Assembly: GCF_000419685.1 (NCBI RefSeq)
Contig: NZ_ATTM01000006.1
Coordinates: forward strand, 124,001-188,000
Direction: 5' to 3'
Source of the DNA: Flavobacterium antarcticum DSM 19726
GTDB taxonomy: Bacteria > Bacteroidota > Bacteroidia > Flavobacteriales > Flavobacteriaceae
Length of the DNA: 64,000 nt
Position numbers and translations under genes: made by a program. Positions 35,473 through 45,428 of the stretch are shown here, piece by piece (positions within the stretch are counted from its first letter, which is position 1; each line of letters begins with the position of its first letter). The notes beneath the pieces were generated by a model. The model was not told the origin of the DNA. It made no database searches and saw only the letters and a program-made list of their open reading frames with translations.

Positions 35473-36291
35473 TTAATAAAATTTCTGTCCAATCTCGTCT
35501 AACTCATTGACTTCTTCAATTGGCATAGCCGTTTTATAAATTACATATTGCATTGAATAGTAAATAGGTATGGTAAAAATAATACCAATACAAATCGCTA
35601 CTAAACCAAGCATCGCAAATATGGAGAACACAATTGACAACAAAAGAATGGTCCAAAAGTTTTTAGAAACTATGGTCAAACTTCCTTTAATCGCTTCAAT
35701 AGCGGATAATTTTCCGAAAATAATTAAAGGTACAGAGGCCAACATAAATATGGGTACGAGTACAGAAATCAACCAACCAATACCAGTTCCAATTATTAAA
35801 AATCCATCGGGATTGCTAATAGTCAAAATTTGAATAAATGTACTAAAACCGGAACCTACTAATGCAATAAAAGCAGCTGCAAGAAACAAGTCTTTAAAAT
35901 GTGCTGATTTATAATGCATAAAAGCAGTTCCAAAGTCAAAATCGTCGTTATGTGCTGCATTGTGTGCCATTTGAATAAATCCCGCTGAAATAGGTGATAA
36001 CAAACCAGCTGCAACTACACTTCCTACCAAGTTCAATATCAAAAAAGTAGAAGACATCGCCACGCCTTGACTTAAATCGGTAAAAGTTTGTGTCAATGCC
36101 GCAACGCCCACAAACATAGCAGCGAATCCACCAAAAATTACGATTGCCGCAACCCCTACTAGTAAAATTACGGCTCCACACAACAGTGCTATTTTTTTAT
36201 AATTTTCAAAAATTTCATTTATGGCATTTCCTAAATCCAGTAGGTAACCGTTCCTTTTTATTTCTTCTAATCGTTGTAACGTAGTTTTCAT
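35473..36291 (-). CDS. Polytopic membrane protein, unknown function
   Basis: The 272-residue protein has about six hydrophobic segments (around 30-65, 82-108, 135-158, 165-192 and 215-250), several rich in Gly and Ala. A soluble loop HNAAHNDDFDFGTAFMHYKS lies between helices. The C-terminus MPIEEVNELDEIGQKFY is acidic. It resembles flavobacterial integral membrane proteins that are often mis-annotated as beta-carotene monooxygenases; no catalytic motif is visible. It probably sits in the inner membrane. Confidence 0.75.
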   Translation of the reverse strand: MKTTLQRLEEIKRNGYLLDLGNAINEIFENYKKIALLCGAVILLVGVAAIVIFGGFAAMFVGVAALTQTFTDLSQGVAMSSTFLILNLVGSVVAAGLLSPISAGFIQMAHNAAHNDDFDFGTAFMHYKSAHFKDLFLAAAFIALVGSGFSTFIQILTISNPDGFLIIGTGIGWLISVLVPIFMLASVPLIIFGKLSAIEAIKGSLTIVSKNFWTILLLSIVFSIFAMLGLVAICIGIIFTIPIYYSMQYVIYKTAMPIEEVNELDEIGQKFY

Positions 36292-36367
36292 CTCTATCTT
36301 TTGTTTTTAATGGTTTACCTATAAGTGTCTCAAATCAGTGAATTGTTACACGAAAAAAGAAATATTT

Positions 36368-37696
36368 TTACAACCACTTTAATATTTGTTTAAGTCTTTT
36401 CAACTTTGTACCGTAAGGTGCATATCGAAATGGAATGTCCAACCAATTTTTCCTTTTAACAACGGTTTTTTGGTGGGAAAAAGTGTCAAAACTACGTTTA
36501 CCGCGGTACGCTCCGATACCGGAATTTCCAACGCCTCCAAAAGGCAAACGGTGATTGCCAAAGTGAATGATACTGTCATTGATGCAACCGCCACCGTAAG
36601 AAAATTGCTGAATGCAGCGTTCTCTAAAATGGCTGTTTTCTGTAAAAACATACAGTGAAAGCGGTTTTTCCATTGGTAAAATTATTCGTTTTAAATCATC
36701 AAAAGTAGCATAGGTCAAAATAGGCAACAGAGGTCCAAAGATCTCTTCTTTCATCAATTCACTTTTTAAACTCGGTTGATCAACGACTGTTGGAGCAAGA
36801 TAGCAATCATCTTCATCGCTAGTTCCACCGTAGAGTACATTTTGATCTTGTAATAAACGAGTCAGTCGCTGCCAATTATTTTTATTAATAATTCTGCAGT
36901 AATCGGGCGACAAGTGTGGATCATCACCGTATGCTTTTTTAATTTCGGCAATGACGTGCTTTAAAAATTCGTCTTTTACCTCTGATTTAACAAGAATAAA
37001 ATCAGGTGCGATACACGTTTGTCCCGCATTTATAAATTTTCCCCACACTATTCTTTTCGCTTTCAAAGCAATCGAACCTGTTTCGTCTACGATACACGGA
37101 TTTTTTCCACCCAACTCTAAGGTAACAGGAGTTAAATGTTTTGCCGCTGCTTCGTACACTTTTTTACCTACGTTCACACTTCCTGTAAAAAAAATGTAAT
37201 CCCATTTCTTTGCTAATAAACTTTTTGCTAATTCTGCATCGCCCAAAACAGCGACTACTTCTTGAATATCAAATGTTTCCCGAATGATTTTTGACAACAA
37301 CGAAGACGTATTCGGAGTTAATTCAGACGGCTTCAATGTAACTTGATTTCCCGCAGCAAATGCCGCAATAACAGGCGACAAAGCCAACTGAAAAGGATAA
37401 TTCCAAGGAGAAATGATCAGTACTTTTCCGTATGGTTCACGGTAAATATAATCGCTTGAAGGAAAATTTAATAAAGAAGGCAAAACCCATTCAGGTTTTG
37501 CCCAACTTTTCATGTTTTTTATGATGTATTTTAAATCGTCACGAACAATATTAATCTCAGTGACAAATGCTTCAAAAGGAGGTTTTTTGAAATCTTTGTA
37601 CAAGGCATCTATAATTTCACTTTCGTAAAAATCAATCCGATTTAATAATTTTATGAGTGTTTTCTTTCTGTTTTCGACCAAATGTGAATAATCCAT
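36368..37696 (-). CDS. NAD(P)-dependent aldehyde dehydrogenase (class 3-like)
   Basis: The 442-residue enzyme lacks the long N-terminal arm of classical tetrameric ALDHs and fits the ALDH3 / fatty-aldehyde type. It carries IISPWNYPFQL, FFTGSVNVGKKV, the general-base Glu194 in TLELGGKNP, and the catalytic Cys228 in NAGQTCIAPDF. The C-terminal part has LPFGGVGNSGIGAYRGKRSFDTFSH. It would oxidise aliphatic or aromatic aldehydes. It is a single gene with about 60 bp to the outer-membrane protein gene that follows. Confidence 0.92.
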   Translation of the reverse strand: MDYSHLVENRKKTLIKLLNRIDFYESEIIDALYKDFKKPPFEAFVTEINIVRDDLKYIIKNMKSWAKPEWVLPSLLNFPSSDYIYREPYGKVLIISPWNYPFQLALSPVIAAFAAGNQVTLKPSELTPNTSSLLSKIIRETFDIQEVVAVLGDAELAKSLLAKKWDYIFFTGSVNVGKKVYEAAAKHLTPVTLELGGKNPCIVDETGSIALKAKRIVWGKFINAGQTCIAPDFILVKSEVKDEFLKHVIAEIKKAYGDDPHLSPDYCRIINKNNWQRLTRLLQDQNVLYGGTSDEDDCYLAPTVVDQPSLKSELMKEEIFGPLLPILTYATFDDLKRIILPMEKPLSLYVFTENSHFRERCIQQFSYGGGCINDSIIHFGNHRLPFGGVGNSGIGAYRGKRSFDTFSHQKTVVKRKNWLDIPFRYAPYGTKLKRLKQILKWL

Positions 37697-37756
37697 TTTT
37701 AAAAATTTAGCATTTTACTGCAATTTAATTTTTAAAAATGGATTAACCAACGTTTT

Positions 37757-39103
37757 TTATTTGAATCCATAACGGAATCCTAAATAGGCATCCGCTTGTT
37801 TGCTGTCACTCGTTACCGCACTCAGAATAGAATTTGAACCTAAGAAAAAACCACCTACTCTAAATCCAAAGCCTACTGTTCCACCCGAAATTTCATTATT
37901 CCCTATAGGTAAAAAAGCTTCAAATACACCAAAGGTCACACGAGGCGTCACTGTGAACATGTTTTGTGTACTTACCTGATTATCTGCTTTTTCATCACCC
38001 ATTTTTTGTTGCCAAAACGCAGTTACTGATAGTCGTTCTACAATTTGGTAATCTGCATACAAATTGAAAACGGCAGGAAGTTTTACTTTAAATTTATCTT
38101 TTGAACTGGTACTTGAAAAATATTCCGGGTGATTGTTAAATACGTCTTTAACGCCTTCCAATCCTTCTGCATTTTCAAATTCATTTAAATTCAGACCGGG
38201 ATCTCCGTTTGGAATATTTAAAGCATAACGTTCTGACACATTATCACTTCCTGAAAAAGTCATGGAACCAATATTTCTAAATGCAGCACCGGCTTTTAAT
38301 CGGTACGTTTTATCCTCTTTCAACCATTGGTAATCAACTCCTAAATCTGTTGCAAATCCGTTTAAGCCTCCAAAGATCGATTTGAAATAATCACTTGTTT
38401 CGCTGAAACTAGCACCAAAATTACCAGAGTAGGCAATATTCAAAGTTGATGCTGCATTCGTCAAACTCAGTCCATTGCTATCTTGTCTAATGTCTCCGTT
38501 AAATTTATTCAAACCAATATTTGCGTAAGAACCTGGAAATAAAAATTTTAAAGTAACTCCAGCATTAATTCTGTGGCTTTCGGTTTCAAAAACATTTCGA
38601 GCAGCAGAAATGCCTACTTCTCCCCAAGTTGTTGCATTGACTCTTTGGTTTTCATCACTTAAAATATTCGTAATGGCACTGACAGAATTCAAGTTGTCAT
38701 TAATTAACGCGTTTCCTAGGTCGGAATCCAGATCAATAATACTTGCTTTTATAAATGCTTTTGAGCTGATTCCAAATCCCCATTTTTTATACCTCATCCC
38801 AAACGCAGGTCCAAAAATAGCAGCGTTCATATCAAAGTTGACATTTTCCTTTCCATCAAAAAGCAAACTTTCAATGTCTTCGCCTTTTACAAGATCTTTA
38901 TATCCAACCTTATTATTAGATACATTGACACTAAGTGCAAATAGTTGTATTTCGTACGTGCTGCTTAAGTTGGCAAATTCGGAAGGATTCACGTGACCGT
39001 TTAAAATACCGACTCGTTTTGAAGTAGTTATTCCAGAAAAATGTTCTTGAGAATAGGCGTTTAATGATAAAAGCACTAACGCTAATAAAGTAATTTTTTT
39101 CAT
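37757..39103 (-). CDS. Predicted outer-membrane beta-barrel protein (DUF5723-like)
   Basis: The 448-residue protein has a signal peptide (KKITLLALVLLSLNAYSQ). The mature part alternates short amphipathic strands ending in aromatic residues, and the C-terminus AYLGFRYGFK ends in a barrel-like beta-signal. The opening HVNPSEFANLSSTYEIQLF matches the DUF5723 / conserved flavobacterial outer-membrane family as I remember it. No transport function is known. A TATCTTTG element lies 20 bp upstream on the minus strand. Confidence 0.7.
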   Translation of the reverse strand: MKKITLLALVLLSLNAYSQEHFSGITTSKRVGILNGHVNPSEFANLSSTYEIQLFALSVNVSNNKVGYKDLVKGEDIESLLFDGKENVNFDMNAAIFGPAFGMRYKKWGFGISSKAFIKASIIDLDSDLGNALINDNLNSVSAITNILSDENQRVNATTWGEVGISAARNVFETESHRINAGVTLKFLFPGSYANIGLNKFNGDIRQDSNGLSLTNAASTLNIAYSGNFGASFSETSDYFKSIFGGLNGFATDLGVDYQWLKEDKTYRLKAGAAFRNIGSMTFSGSDNVSERYALNIPNGDPGLNLNEFENAEGLEGVKDVFNNHPEYFSSTSSKDKFKVKLPAVFNLYADYQIVERLSVTAFWQQKMGDEKADNQVSTQNMFTVTPRVTFGVFEAFLPIGNNEISGGTVGFGFRVGGFFLGSNSILSAVTSDSKQADAYLGFRYGFK

Positions 39104-39122
39104 AATATATCGTTTTAGTACT

Positions 39123-39130
39123 CAAAGATA
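39123..39130 (-). promoter_or_regulatory. Bacteroidota -7 element upstream of the outer-membrane protein gene
   Basis: The minus strand reads TATCTTTG, an exact TAnnTTTG match, followed by AGTAC. It sits about 20 bp before the start codon of the outer-membrane protein. Confidence 0.45.
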
Positions 39131-39186
39131 TAAAAATGAATTAATTTATTATAAATTTAACATAATAATTCTATGTATTCTTATAA

Positions 39187-39882
39187 TTAAAGCTTGATAT
39201 TGTTCCAAGTCGCTTCATCAGGTAATGGAGCGATTATAGAAATTGACTCTTTTGAAACCGGGTGAATAAATGCTAATTTTCGCGCATGCAAGTGAATTCC
39301 ACCATCCGGATTACTCCGATTGAAACCGTATTTTAAGTCGCCTTTTATGGGTGAACCAATAGCCGTTAACTGTGCCCGAATCTGATGGTGCCTTCCTGTA
39401 TATAAATTTATTTCTAACACCGTATAATTGGTCAATTGGTAAATAACTTTATAATCCAATCGCGCCGATTTACTTTCAGGAACTTCTTTAGTATGTGCTT
39501 TTGAAGTATTGTTTTTAGAATTTCTTTTGAGGTAATGTTCTAAAGTGGCTTGAGGTACTTCAGGTGCATTTTTCACAACAGCCCAATACGTTTTTGCAGT
39601 ATCGCGGTTTTTGAACATCTCATTCAATCGCGTCAATGCCTTTGAAGTTTTGGCAAAGAGCACAATTCCTGTCGTAGGTCGATCCAAACGGTGTACCACA
39701 CCAAGATAAACTTCACCTGGTTTACTGTATTTTTCTTTGATGTATTCTTTGACGACTTCACTCAAAGGTTGATCGCCGGTTTTATCACCTTGCACAATAT
39801 CGCCTACCCGTTTATTAACCACAATAATGTGGTTGTCCTCGTATAAAACTTGTAGGTTTTTTTTATCAGAAAGTACTTTCAT
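39187..39882 (-). CDS. RluA-family 23S rRNA or tRNA pseudouridine synthase
   Basis: The 231-residue enzyme has no N-terminal S4 domain, so it begins directly in the catalytic fold (QVLYEDNHIIVVNKRVGDIV). The catalytic Asp67 lies in V-V-H-R-L-D-R-P-T-T-G-I. Downstream are LYTGRHHQIRAQLTAIGSPIKGDLKYG and IHLHARKLAFIHP, all RluA hallmarks. Targets (positions in rRNA or tRNA) cannot be told from the sequence. It lies 29 bp after panB in the same direction, so it is probably in one operon with it. Confidence 0.92.
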   Translation of the reverse strand: MKVLSDKKNLQVLYEDNHIIVVNKRVGDIVQGDKTGDQPLSEVVKEYIKEKYSKPGEVYLGVVHRLDRPTTGIVLFAKTSKALTRLNEMFKNRDTAKTYWAVVKNAPEVPQATLEHYLKRNSKNNTSKAHTKEVPESKSARLDYKVIYQLTNYTVLEINLYTGRHHQIRAQLTAIGSPIKGDLKYGFNRSNPDGGIHLHARKLAFIHPVSKESISIIAPLPDEATWNNIKL

Positions 39883-39911
39883 GAGTAATTTAATCGATGA
39901 GTACGAACTAC

Positions 39912-40730
39912 TTAGTATTGCTCTTTTTCGTTCGGAAAGTCGCTCGATTTTACGTCAGCTACATAATTGCCTATCGCTTTCGTCATTTGGTCAAACATAT
40001 CCAAATAGCGTCTCAAGAACCTTGGATTAAATTCGTTATTCATCCCTAACATGTCGTGAATCACTAAAACTTGACCGTCTACTCCTCCACCCGCTCCAAT
40101 ACCAATAACGGGAATCGATATACTTTGAGCAACTCTTGTAGCAAGTGCCGCAGGAATTTTTTCTAAAACTAAGGAGAAACAACCGATGCGTTCCAGCATT
40201 TTAGCATCTTCTATTAATTTATCTGCTTCTTCCTCTTCTTTCGCACGAACCGTATACGTACCAAATTTATAAATGGATTGTGGCGTTAAACCCAAATGTC
40301 CCATTACGGGAATTCCGGCATTTAATATTTTCTTAATTGAATCTTTAATTTCACTTCCACCTTCCATTTTGACTGCATGTCCACCACTTTCCTTCATGAT
40401 TCGGATGGAAGAACGCAATGCTTCTTTAGGATCTGATTGGTAACTACCAAAAGGTAAATCAACCACTACTAAAGCACGAGAAGTGCCTCGAACTACACCA
40501 GAAGCGTGGTAAATCATTTGGTCCAAAGTAATAGGCAATGTAGTTTCATGACCCGCCATCACGTTAGAAGCTGAATCACCCACTAAAATTACATCCACTC
40601 CAGCATGATCTACAATTTGGGCCATTGTAAAATCATAGGCCGTCAACATTGAAATTTTCTCACCATTGGCTTTCATTTCAATCAATGATTTGGTCGTAAT
40701 TCTCTTGTAATCTTTTTTGGCTACAGACAT
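39912..40730 (-). CDS. panB: 3-methyl-2-oxobutanoate hydroxymethyltransferase
   Basis: The 272-residue protein is a full-length ketopantoate hydroxymethyltransferase, the first step of pantothenate synthesis, using 5,10-methylenetetrahydrofolate. It carries [20 protein letters not shown], the metal-binding [38 protein letters not shown] and a C-terminal [18 protein letters not shown]. All are typical of PanB. It lies directly upstream of an RluA-type gene. No panC or panE lies in the window. Confidence 0.95.
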   Translation of the reverse strand: MSVAKKDYKRITTKSLIEMKANGEKISMLTAYDFTMAQIVDHAGVDVILVGDSASNVMAGHETTLPITLDQMIYHASGVVRGTSRALVVVDLPFGSYQSDPKEALRSSIRIMKESGGHAVKMEGGSEIKDSIKKILNAGIPVMGHLGLTPQSIYKFGTYTVRAKEEEEADKLIEDAKMLERIGCFSLVLEKIPAALATRVAQSISIPVIGIGAGGGVDGQVLVIHDMLGMNNEFNPRFLRRYLDMFDQMTKAIGNYVADVKSSDFPNEKEQY

Positions 40731-40893
40731 AGTTCTAGTTTAAGGGTGTAAAAATACTAAATTACTTCTTGGAATTAAGGTATTGCCGGAATAAAGAAGC
40801 CGCTAACTTATTTTGTAATAAAACGAATTCATAAAATTGGAACTATTTGCAATGTGGAATGAATAATAAGAAAATTAAAAAAGTGCAAAAGCA

Positions 40894-41526
40894 TTATTTC
40901 TGCAGCACATAATAACTCCGAATCTCTTCAGCTAAAGCCTTTTGTCGTTCAACTGGGTCTCGAAGATAAAGTCTATGATCCATCACAACATCATATATAT
41001 TAGTTGGAAAAAGTCGGATTTCATCTGATTTTATTTCTACAGTAAAGCGCCACTTCTCATTGTTTGCAAAAGTCAGAACGTTGATCGGTAAAAAGAATTC
41101 TACTCCTCTACCACTAAATTGAGTATGATTTATTTTTTCGATCCTTGTTGCAGTTTTGTCATTTTTCTTAAGATATAAAAACAGTTGTGTTCGTGAAAAT
41201 TTTATCTTTTCGTAGCGAAAATCTTCTGACTTAAAATTCTTCAAGTACCATGTGCCTATCCATTTTTCTGCTTCTTGCTTTTGATAAATGGGAAGTAATG
41301 AGTCTATTTTATTTTTAGATTTTAACTCTAATTCATTGGTGATCTCGAAGCGGCGTACGGCCTCATAATACATTAGGGCTTCCCTACCAAGATTATTTTT
41401 TAATGCAAGTTCTGCTTTTTCAAAGTTCTCCCGTTGAAAATCAGTGCTGCTTGATTCTTGACAAAAACCTAGATATGAAATTAGAAGAAATACAATCGTA
41501 ATGGAAATATTTTGTAGTAATTTCAA
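40894..41526 (-). CDS. Secreted protein of unknown function (TTG start)
   Basis: The 210-residue product opens with a hydrophobic signal peptide (KLLQNISITIVFLLISYLGF) ending CQE; the start codon is a TTG and no in-frame ATG lies between it and the upstream stop. The mature part is mixed helix and strand, with GREALMYYEAVRRFEI and KWIGTWYLKNFKSEDFRY, the latter resembling a lipocalin-like strand. It has many Lys and Glu and no membrane segment. I recognise no family. It is probably exported to the periplasm. Confidence 0.68.
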   Translation of the reverse strand: MKLLQNISITIVFLLISYLGFCQESSSTDFQRENFEKAELALKNNLGREALMYYEAVRRFEITNELELKSKNKIDSLLPIYQKQEAEKWIGTWYLKNFKSEDFRYEKIKFSRTQLFLYLKKNDKTATRIEKINHTQFSGRGVEFFLPINVLTFANNEKWRFTVEIKSDEIRLFPTNIYDVVMDHRLYLRDPVERQKALAEEIRSYYVLQK

Positions 41527-41666
41527 ATTTGAACTAAATTAGGAATGAGTATAAATCTACTCTTATAGCGAATATAAAGTTTAATGTTGCAAAAGCCTAT
41601 TTCCAATAGTTTTAAAATCAAAAGGCGCTTTTATATTTTAAATATTAGTGCGTCTGTACTTATATT

Positions 41667-42194
41667 TTAGGCTTTAAAACTGTAAAATATTTTTCTAAAT
41701 TCTTCCTTGTAGACATCTTTTTTATTAGCAGTAGTCCACAATAAAATTTTGTAGAACGCTTTTTTACTTTCTACTAATCCTACCCAATAATATATTTCAG
41801 TTCCATCTTCAGCACTAGTGTAACTAGCATCAAATTCAGAAAAGTTTAAGTCGCCAATTGTTTTTAAAGTAAATGTTGAAAATTTCTTTGTAGGTTCATC
41901 TGTAAGAAAATCACTTCTAAAGGATTCTGTAAACTCTTTTAATGAAGAATAATAATATTCCGATAGCTCTAATTCTTCTTTATTGTCTTCAATGATTATT
42001 CCGTAAACATCTTTCACAGCATTTTTAAAATGTATTGCAGCGTCTCCATTTAAACCCGTAGTTCGATTCATATAGGAAGGAACAGTAATCGAAAATGGAA
42101 TTCCAAATTGAAGTTCTTTTGTATTTTCTTGCGTAAAGCCGTTCGATGAAAAAACAACAGTAAAGAAAATTGAAAAAAGTAGTGTTTTAATCAT
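41667..42194 (-). CDS. Secreted protein of unknown function
   Basis: The 175-residue protein has a signal peptide (IKTLLFSIFFTVVFSSNGFT). The mature part starts ELQFGIPFSITVPSYMNRTTGLN and continues with DAAIHFKNAVKDVYGIIIED. This organisation, with a PsbP-like or DUF-type alpha/beta sandwich, is common among flavobacterial secreted proteins of about 160 residues; I cannot name the family. It is separated by 140 bp from the next gene and appears to be monocistronic. Confidence 0.68.
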   Translation of the reverse strand: MIKTLLFSIFFTVVFSSNGFTQENTKELQFGIPFSITVPSYMNRTTGLNGDAAIHFKNAVKDVYGIIIEDNKEELELSEYYYSSLKEFTESFRSDFLTDEPTKKFSTFTLKTIGDLNFSEFDASYTSAEDGTEIYYWVGLVESKKAFYKILLWTTANKKDVYKEEFRKIFYSFKA

Positions 42195-42554
42195 AGTTAA
42201 ATTAGTTAGCGATAAATCAGTTTTAATTTGTTATTTGAAGCGTATAGAGGTACCCTTTTTTAAAAATTATAATTTATCAATGTTAAATTATTTGCAAACA
42301 AATCTATAAAAAAATATGAAACAACACTATTTACCTCTTTTAAAACAAAGCAGAGATTCCATTTTTTATGAAAAAAAGTGAGATTCATTTGCTAAACAAG
42401 ATGAAATATATTGGATTCAAAACTATAGTGTTTAGAAATTAATCGATACTATTTCAAAAATCAATTATTATTTACTATGAATTAGTTTTAATTTCAAAAA
42501 AACTCCTATTCCAAAAGGAATAGGAATTCTAGATATTTACCAAAAGTTTTTAAT
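42195..42554. other. 360-bp intergenic region upstream of the unknown secreted gene
   Basis: This AT-rich stretch holds the serine dehydratase terminator and a 24-codon chance frame. I see no RNA gene or repeat in the rest. Confidence 0.4.
42504..42525 (-). terminator. Terminator of the L-serine dehydratase gene
   Basis: TCCTATTCC (42504-42512) pairs with GGAATAGGA (42517-42525) around AAAA. On the minus strand the stem is followed by G and a run of seven T. Confidence 0.8.
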
Positions 42555-43979
42555 TTAACAATCGGCCATGTTGACGCTAATTGCTAAACCACCTTCAGAA
42601 GTTTCTTTATATTTTGTATTCATGTCTTGAGCCGTTCTCCACATCGTTGCAATCACTTTATCAAGTGGTACTTTTGCATTTTTGGGATCGGTTTCTAAGG
42701 CTAATTCTGCTGCATTAATAGCTTTAATCGCACCCATTGTGTTCCGTTCGATACACGGAATTTGCACTAAACCACCAATTGGATCGCAAGTAAGTCCCAA
42801 ATGATGTTCCATTGCTATTTCGGCCGCCATCAAGACTTGTTCTGGAGCGCCACCCATCAATTCACATAAAGCTGCCGCAGCCATTGCAGAAGAAACGCCA
42901 ATTTCGGCTTGACAACCACCCATTGCTGCTGAAATAGTAGCTCCTTTTTTAAACAAACTTCCTATTTCTCCTGCAACTAGCAAGAATTGCTTGATTTCTT
43001 TTTCGCCTGCTTGATGATTTTCAATACATAAATAATACATTAAAACAGCAGGAATTACACCAGCACTTCCATTTGTAGGTGCTGTAACCACACGACCTAA
43101 AGCAGCATTTACTTCATTAACCGAAAGTGCAAAACAACTTACCCACTTTAAAATCTGACGAAATTTTACTTCCGTATGTCGGATTGATTCTAACCATTCT
43201 TGCGGATTGTTATAATTGGCAAGACCAATCAAATTTTGATGCATGTCAAAAGCGCGTCGACGAACATTTAATCCGCCTGGCAAGATACCTTCAGAATGAC
43301 AACCAATGTACATGCACTCTAACATCGTATCCCAAACACGCATTAATTCCGAATGAATTTCGGGTTCCGTACGCATTGATTTTTCGTTTTCATAAACAAT
43401 TTCAGAAACGCTCTTGTTTTCTTCCTGCATGTAAACCAATAATTGGTCGGCATTGTCTATTGGAAAAGGAAAAGCACACTTCACTTCCAACTTTTTCTTA
43501 GCCGTAGCACGTTCTTCTTTCACTACGAAGCCGCCACCAATGGAGTAAAAAGTGGATTTATATTCCTTTGTATCTGTAAAAGCTGTAAAACTCATTCCAT
43601 TAGAGTGAAATGGTAAAAACTTTTTATTGAAAATAATATCAGTCGTGGGATTGAATGAAATATTCTTTTTTTCGGCCAAATGCAACTGGTGCGTTTTCTG
43701 AATGGACTGAATAATCGTATCAATGTTTTCAATTGGAATGTATTCTGGATCTTGACCTGTCAAACCCAACATTACAGCTAAATCCGTTGCGTGACCGGTT
43801 CCCGTCAAGGAAAGTGAACCGTATAAATCGACCACAATTCGATTGGTTTGCTCTAATATATTTTTGGCTTCAAGCTCTGCTAAAAATCGTTCGGCAGCAC
43901 GCCAAGGTCCAAGTGTGTGTGAACTCGAAGGACCAACACCAATTTTCAACATGTCAAAAACAGAAATGCATTCTTCCAT
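42555..43979 (-). CDS. sdaA: L-serine ammonia-lyase (iron-sulfur type)
   Basis: The 474-residue single-chain enzyme deaminates L-serine to pyruvate with a [4Fe-4S] cluster. The N-terminal regulatory half starts [20 protein letters not shown] and the catalytic half has [14 protein letters not shown]. The three cluster cysteines are Cys356 (MGGCQAE), Cys398 (LTCDPIGG) and Cys409 (IPCIERN). The chain ends N-M-A-D-C, giving a C-terminal Cys474 that in the Legionella enzyme enters the active site as the fourth ligand. It is a single gene with a TATATTTG element 20 bp upstream and its own terminator. Confidence 0.94.
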   Translation of the reverse strand: MEECISVFDMLKIGVGPSSSHTLGPWRAAERFLAELEAKNILEQTNRIVVDLYGSLSLTGTGHATDLAVMLGLTGQDPEYIPIENIDTIIQSIQKTHQLHLAEKKNISFNPTTDIIFNKKFLPFHSNGMSFTAFTDTKEYKSTFYSIGGGFVVKEERATAKKKLEVKCAFPFPIDNADQLLVYMQEENKSVSEIVYENEKSMRTEPEIHSELMRVWDTMLECMYIGCHSEGILPGGLNVRRRAFDMHQNLIGLANYNNPQEWLESIRHTEVKFRQILKWVSCFALSVNEVNAALGRVVTAPTNGSAGVIPAVLMYYLCIENHQAGEKEIKQFLLVAGEIGSLFKKGATISAAMGGCQAEIGVSSAMAAAALCELMGGAPEQVLMAAEIAMEHHLGLTCDPIGGLVQIPCIERNTMGAIKAINAAELALETDPKNAKVPLDKVIATMWRTAQDMNTKYKETSEGGLAISVNMADC

Positions 43980-44315
43980 GATTAAGTTTTTTTTTTTACA
44001 AATATAGCAGTAAATAATGGGATTCTAAACCTAAGCTCGTCCTATTTCCACAAACCAGAACGCTCTAGAATTCATAAATGAATTGCGAAATTGAGTAAAT
44101 AAACAAACCGTTTTGATTTTGTTAGAATACAAACACACTACCTATTTTGACATTTTAAATAGCTTTAAAATTTTAGTGAGTTCTAGTTCAAAAATGACTT
44201 GAAATAATTGCGTTTTTGAAAATTTTTGTGTCTCCTTTTTAGTGATTATTCGCTACTTTTACAATTAAATAAAACGATTCAAAATTACAAGTTTTAGCAA
44301 ATAAATCAACGACCT
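43980..44315. other. Divergent intergenic region between serine dehydratase and acetyltransferase genes
   Basis: These 336 bp carry the promoter of sdaA at one end and a TACTTTTA box near 44253 before the acetyltransferase gene. No open reading frame or RNA gene is visible. Confidence 0.4.
43999..44006 (-). promoter_or_regulatory. Bacteroidota -7 element upstream of sdaA
   Basis: The minus strand reads TATATTTG, an exact TAnnTTTG match, about 20 bp before the sdaA start. An A-rich tract follows. Confidence 0.45.
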
Positions 44316-44879
44316 ATGATCACTACAAGAATTGCAACAGTAGCCGATATTACACAAATTTTATCTCTTCAAGAATTGTACTTATTTCGCAATTTGAACG
44401 AGCAAGAACGACTGGAAGGTTTTGTAACCACTCCATTTACAACCGAACAAATTGAAGAAGCAATTGAACAACGCGGACTTTTTATCGCGCAAAACGAAGA
44501 TTTAAAAGTGGTCGCTTATGCTTTTGCCGCGAGTTGGACCTATTTTGCACAGTGGGAAATTTTCAATTATATGGTCTCTCGTTTTCCTTCTTTATCTTTT
44601 CAAGGAGATGAAATTACTACAGAAAATAGTTTCCAGTACGGTCCAGTTTGTATTGATAAAAAATACCGAGGAACAGGTTTGCTTCCTCTAATTTTTGAAG
44701 AAATGAGACTTGAACTTTTAAAGAAATTTCCTATTTCAATTACTTTTATCAATAAGATCAATCCTATTTCTGAAAAAGCACATAAAAAATTGGGATGGGA
44801 AATCGTAGATGAATTTGAATTTAACAGTAATTCCTACATCGGATTGGCGTTAGACATGAATAAGTCAGTTTTAAAATAA
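44316..44879 (+). CDS. GNAT-family N-acetyltransferase
   Basis: The 187-residue protein has the GNAT frame: an N-terminal strand and helix (TTRIATVADITQILSLQELY), VVAYAFAAS, and the acetyl-CoA pyrophosphate loop in CIDKKYRGTGLLPLIFEEM (R-G-T-G-L). The C-terminal strand SITFINKINPISEKAHKKLG is typical. The acceptor is unknown. It lies alone between divergent sdaA and a small gene. Confidence 0.88.
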   Translation: MITTRIATVADITQILSLQELYLFRNLNEQERLEGFVTTPFTTEQIEEAIEQRGLFIAQNEDLKVVAYAFAASWTYFAQWEIFNYMVSRFPSLSFQGDEITTENSFQYGPVCIDKKYRGTGLLPLIFEEMRLELLKKFPISITFINKINPISEKAHKKLGWEIVDEFEFNSNSYIGLALDMNKSVLK

Positions 44880-45070
44880 AGAAAACACAGTTTAAAGTCG
44901 AGAAACTTACGCTATTCATTGTGGCTTTTCCTTCGGCTCTTTTTAATTTTTAGTATATTTACGAAGTCAAAGTTTTAAACTTCAAATGTTACTGCGGTTA
45001 CAATAATAAATGGATTACGGGCATTTGAATTTCTTGTCTAAAAACGAAATACAACTTAAAAAATCACGAT

Positions 45071-45310
45071 ATGTCAGAACAAACACAATTAGTACCCAAC
45101 AATTCTTTGATTACTAAAACGCCCGAAGAAGGACGTCAACTGGCCGTTAAAATGGCGCGACTCATTATAAAAGTGACGCAACCAGATCCTGAAATGAGAG
45201 AGAAAATGCGACCAATTTATGCAGAAGATGCAGCCATGTTAATCGCAATTGGACAAACGGTAGCTACCGAATTTGCAACAATTGCTGCTGCAAACAATTA
45301 TTGGAAGTAA
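45071..45310 (+). CDS. Small 79-residue protein, unknown function
   Basis: The protein has no signal peptide and reads as a short disordered start (SEQTQLVPNNSLITKT) plus helices around RQLAVKMARLIIKV and MREKMRPIYAEDAAMLIAIG, ending ATEFATIAAANNYWK. It resembles small conserved flavobacterial proteins but I cannot assign a domain. Codon use and a terminator directly behind it support a real gene. Confidence 0.6.
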   Translation: MSEQTQLVPNNSLITKTPEEGRQLAVKMARLIIKVTQPDPEMREKMRPIYAEDAAMLIAIGQTVATEFATIAAANNYWK

Positions 45311-45330
45311 AACGATTTAAATACAATTTA

Positions 45331-45380
45331 GAGGATTTTGTAATTGCGTAAACCGTAAAAATAAAATCCTCTTTTTATTT
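45331..45380 (+). terminator. Terminator of the 79-residue protein gene
   Basis: GAGGATTTT (45331-45339) pairs with AAAATCCTC (45363-45371) and the plus strand continues TTTTTATTTT. The loop is 23 nt. Confidence 0.65.
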
Positions 45381-45428
45381 TAATAAGTTAGTTTTACCGA
45401 AATTTTATACTGATACTATGGCAAAATA

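Noticed and set aside
42364..42438. 24-codon plus-strand frame starting MKKSEIHLLNK
   Set aside because: Too short to support, no ribosome binding site and no conserved partner.
43127..43501. Plus-strand 124-codon frame inside sdaA
   Set aside because: It lies wholly in the antisense of a strongly conserved gene, lacks a start context and has no family likeness, as with similar frames at 31436-31810 and 38610-38996.
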